Shown here: piece by piece, positions 61,968-64,000 of the stretch | Layout: every line of letters begins with the position of its first letter | Numbering within the stretch: position 1 is the first letter of the stretch | Notes under the pieces: generated by a model | Seen by the model: the letters and a program-made list of their open reading frames with translations, nothing else | What the model was told of the DNA's origin: nothing | The model's database searches: none | NCBI RefSeq assembly: GCF_001552475.1 | Contig: NZ_BCRG01000005.1 | Span: forward strand, 1-64,000 | Direction: 5' to 3' | Source of the DNA: Microbacterium oleivorans NBRC 103075 | GTDB lineage: Bacteria > Actinomycetota > Actinomycetes > Actinomycetales > Microbacteriaceae | DNA length: 64,000 nt | Program-made: the position numbers and the translations under genes

Positions 61968-62144
61968 ATGGGACTCGACGACAAGATCAAGAACGCCGCT
62001 CAGGACATCGCCGGCAAGGCGAAGGAAGCGATCGGCAAGGCCACGGACAACGACAAGCTCGTTGCCGAGGGTAAGGCCGACCAGACCAAGGCTGACGCGA
62101 AGAAGGCCGGCGAGAACGTGAAGGACGCCTTCAAGAAGGACTGA
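61968..62144 (+). CDS. CsbD-like stress protein
   Basis: A 58-residue, highly charged helical protein: MGLDDKIKNAAQDIAGKAKE, then AIGKATDNDKLVAEGKADQ and the Lys-rich end. The pattern is that of CsbD family general stress proteins. AAGGAAAGGAG gives a strong ribosome binding site 6-7 bases before the ATG. The 64-bp gap to the Asp23 string and the shared terminator suggest co-expression with the stress cluster. Confidence 0.9.
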   Translation: MGLDDKIKNAAQDIAGKAKEAIGKATDNDKLVAEGKADQTKADAKKAGENVKDAFKKD

Positions 62145-62181
62145 CCTTCACCACTCGCGCCTCTCGGGCAGCGCGAGACAT

Positions 62182-62213
62182 GCGGGGAGCACACGGGGGA
62201 CTGTGCTCCCCGC
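62182..62213 (+). terminator. terminator after csbD-like gene
   Basis: Perfect 12-bp arms GCGGGGAGCACA (62182-62193) and TGTGCTCCCCGC (62202-62213) with an 8-nt loop, followed by TTTCGCGTTT. It closes the plus-strand stress cluster and can also stop the converging EfeB transcript. Confidence 0.88.
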
Positions 62214-62229
62214 TTTCGCGTTTCCGCGG

Positions 62230-63531
62230 TCAGGTGAACAGCTCGGCCCCGACGTAGGAACCCGCCTTCGCCCCGCGCGGAATCGCCCAGACCCCCGACC
62301 CGATGTGACGCACGTATTCGTTCATCAGGTCGGTCGAGAGGGCTCGCTGCAGCGTCACGAACTGGTCGGGGCTCCGCTGGTAAGACAGGAAGAACAGACC
62401 TGCGTCGAGGCGCCCGAGATCGGTGTTCCCATCGACGTAGTTGTAGCCGCGGCGAAGGATCCGGATGCCGTTGTTCACGTCGGGGTGGGCGCGGTGCACG
62501 TGCGAGCGGGCGTCGATCGCGAGGCCGCCGGCGGCATCCTTCTTGTCGAAGTCGGGTGCCGTCGTCTCGCTGCCACCGGACAGAGGAGCACCCTCGGACT
62601 TGTCCCGGCCGATGATGCGCTGCTGCTCGGAGAGTCGTACGCGGTCCCACGTCTCGATCAGCATCGCGACCTTGCGCGCAACGAGGTACGAGCCGCCCGC
62701 GAGCCAGGCCGGCTCGTCGGCGGACGCGACCCAGACGTGGTCGGCGAGAGCCTGGGTGTCGTCGGAGAGGATGTTCGCGGTGCCGTCCTTGAATCCGAAC
62801 AGGTTTCGCGGTGTCGCCTGCGCAGCCGACGTCTTCGAGGTCTTGCCGAAGCCCAGCTGCGACCAGCGCAGACGCGCCCGTCCGAAGGCGATGCGGCTGA
62901 GGTTGCGGATCGCGTGGATCGCGACCTGCGGGTCGTCCGCACAGGCCTGGATGCAGAGGTCGCCGCCCGACGCGGCGGGGTCGAGGTCGTCGCCGAGGAA
63001 AGCGGGGAGCTTCGCAAGCCCCGCGGGGCGGAGCGCGGCCAGCCCGTAGCGGTCGGTGCCGTCGTCCGCCGTGAAGAGGGTCGGACCGAACCCGAACGTG
63101 ACGGTCAGGCCGGATGCCGGGAGTCCCAACGCTTCACCGGTGTCATCCGGCGGCGCCTCCGGCGATCCACCGACCGCGCCCGTCGCGCTGACGTCGAGCC
63201 CCTGCGTCATCCGAGCGGCGGCGTAGCTCCAGTCCCGCAGGAGCGACTGCAGATCCTCGCGAGTGGTGCCGGCCATCATGTCGAACGCCGCGAAGTGCAG
63301 GTGGTCCTGCATGGGGGTCGTGATGCCCGCCTGGTGCGTCCCGGTGAACGGGTACACGGGTGACGCTTCCTCCGCGGCCCGAGAGCGACCGATCGCCACT
63401 CCCGCCGCCGACCCGGCTCCCGCGCCGAGGGCGAGGCCCGCCGCACCGACGCCGGCGGCGAGGCCGAACAGACCGCGCCGGCTCAGGGCCGGAGGTGCCG
63501 ATTCTTCGCGGGTGGGCTCGTCCTCCGTCAC
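62230..63531 (-). CDS. efeB: Dyp-type peroxidase, deferrochelatase EfeB
   Basis: A 433-residue Tat-exported haem peroxidase. Twin-arginine signal LSRRGLFGLAAGVGAAGLALGAGAGSAAG at about 16-45. Dyp core: HQAGITTPMQDHLHFAAFDM, ATPRNLFGFKDGTANI with the distal catalytic Asp, HVHRAHPDVNN with the likely proximal His, and GLFFLSYQRSPDQFVTLQ. It takes part in iron uptake or haem iron release with EfeO. GTG 63531 overlaps the efeO stop (GTGA). Confidence 0.94.
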   Translation of the reverse strand: MTEDEPTREESAPPALSRRGLFGLAAGVGAAGLALGAGAGSAAGVAIGRSRAAEEASPVYPFTGTHQAGITTPMQDHLHFAAFDMMAGTTREDLQSLLRDWSYAAARMTQGLDVSATGAVGGSPEAPPDDTGEALGLPASGLTVTFGFGPTLFTADDGTDRYGLAALRPAGLAKLPAFLGDDLDPAASGGDLCIQACADDPQVAIHAIRNLSRIAFGRARLRWSQLGFGKTSKTSAAQATPRNLFGFKDGTANILSDDTQALADHVWVASADEPAWLAGGSYLVARKVAMLIETWDRVRLSEQQRIIGRDKSEGAPLSGGSETTAPDFDKKDAAGGLAIDARSHVHRAHPDVNNGIRILRRGYNYVDGNTDLGRLDAGLFFLSYQRSPDQFVTLQRALSTDLMNEYVRHIGSGVWAIPRGAKAGSYVGAELFT

Positions 63532-64000
63532 TGCAGGACCGTCGAGGTAAGGCGGGACAGCGGCTCAGCGAGCGCATTGATCAGGTCGGTCAACTCGCGC
63601 TTGTCGTCCTCCGTCAGCGTCCGGTACGTCACGAAGCCCTTCGTGAGCGAGCCGTGGGCAGCGAGGGCCGCGTCCAGGTCGTCGTAGCGGCGGGTGATCT
63701 CCTTCGACAGCGCCGCGCCGTCGGAGCCGGTCGCCGAGGCGAAGTCCTTCACGAGCGAGAACGCCATCTTCGAACCCTCGACGTTCGCGGCGAAGTCCGC
63801 GAGGTCGGTACCGGACCACCAGTCCTCTTCCCCCGTGATCTTGCCGGTCGCGACCTCGTCGAGCAGTGCGATGGCGCCGTTGGAGATGCCCGCGACGCCC
63901 TGCGCATCAAGAGCCTGCTGGAATGCGTCGGAGTGGACGTAATCGTTGAGCTCGCCGACGTCGGCGATGAGCTTGTCGCCGTAGGTCGCGCGCTCAGCAG
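63528..64000 (-). CDS. efeO: iron uptake protein EfeO, C-terminal part (cut by window end)
   Basis: About 157 C-terminal residues of an M75-peptidase-like EfeO are visible in one open frame reaching the window end. Seen: ERATYGDKLIADVGELNDYV, ISNGAIALLDEVATGKITGEED, DLADFAANVEGSKMAFSLV and the terminal helix DLINALAEPLSRLTSTVLQ. EfeO is a secreted component that delivers iron to the EfeU permease. It precedes efeB with a 4-bp overlap; efeU is expected beyond the window. Confidence 0.92.
   Translation of the reverse strand, partial: AERATYGDKLIADVGELNDYVHSDAFQQALDAQGVAGISNGAIALLDEVATGKITGEEDWWSGTDLADFAANVEGSKMAFSLVKDFASATGSDGAALSKEITRRYDDLDAALAAHGSLTKGFVTYRTLTEDDKRELTDLINALAEPLSRLTSTVLQ

Overview
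The window is high-GC DNA with actinobacterial gene style. Genes are packed with ATGA/GTGA overlaps, GTG starts are common, rho-independent hairpins are built from GGATGCC/GGCATCC arms, and the content is typical of Microbacteriaceae (monomeric isocitrate dehydrogenase, NgcEFG-like sugar ABC systems, Asp23 envelope cluster, EfeO/EfeB). A Microbacterium-like chromosome is the best guess. No rRNA, tRNA, CRISPR array, transposase or phage gene was recognised.

Layout. 0-1.6 kb: end of an ABC exporter and a DUF559 endonuclease-like gene with related inverted repeats on both sides. 1.6-11.5 kb: a beta-mannoside operon (substrate-binding protein, two permeases, GH2 beta-mannosidase, a TIM-barrel glycosidase, a GlcNAc-kinase-like ATPase) with a divergent LacI regulator and a CE7 esterase. 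11.5-18.9 kb: housekeeping genes (isocitrate dehydrogenase, L,D-transpeptidase, FAD-linked oxidase). 18.9-27.2 kb: a GlcNAc/chitobiose locus (ROK repressor, ABC transporter, ROK kinase, NagA, GH20 hexosaminidase) joined by a shared operator-like sequence. 27.2-29.7 kb: glyA-folD behind a ZTP riboswitch. 29.8-32.3 kb: a polar amino-acid ABC transporter. 34.3-44.1 kb: a homoprotocatechuate meta-cleavage cluster with a GntR regulator, an FAH-RraA fusion enzyme, an MHS transporter and a single-component aromatic hydroxylase.

44.1-54.7 kb looks like an accessory island. It holds small regulators (MarR, MerR), lipoproteins, orphan proteins, one frameshifted gene and four copies of a palindrome with the core CGAAAACGATCGTTTTCG. 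The octamer CGGCATCC/GGATGCCG, frequent elsewhere in the window, is scarce there. 54.7-64 kb: a ThDP enzyme, an AlkZ-like glycosylase, an ECF sigma/anti-sigma/Asp23/AmaP-like envelope-stress cluster ending in a CsbD-like protein, and the EfeO-EfeB iron-uptake genes, EfeO being cut by the window end.

The two sugar loci fit together. The first could release GlcNAc from Man-beta-GlcNAc type sugars, and the second imports, phosphorylates and deacetylates GlcNAc. The aromatic cluster should deliver pyruvate and succinate semialdehyde to central metabolism.
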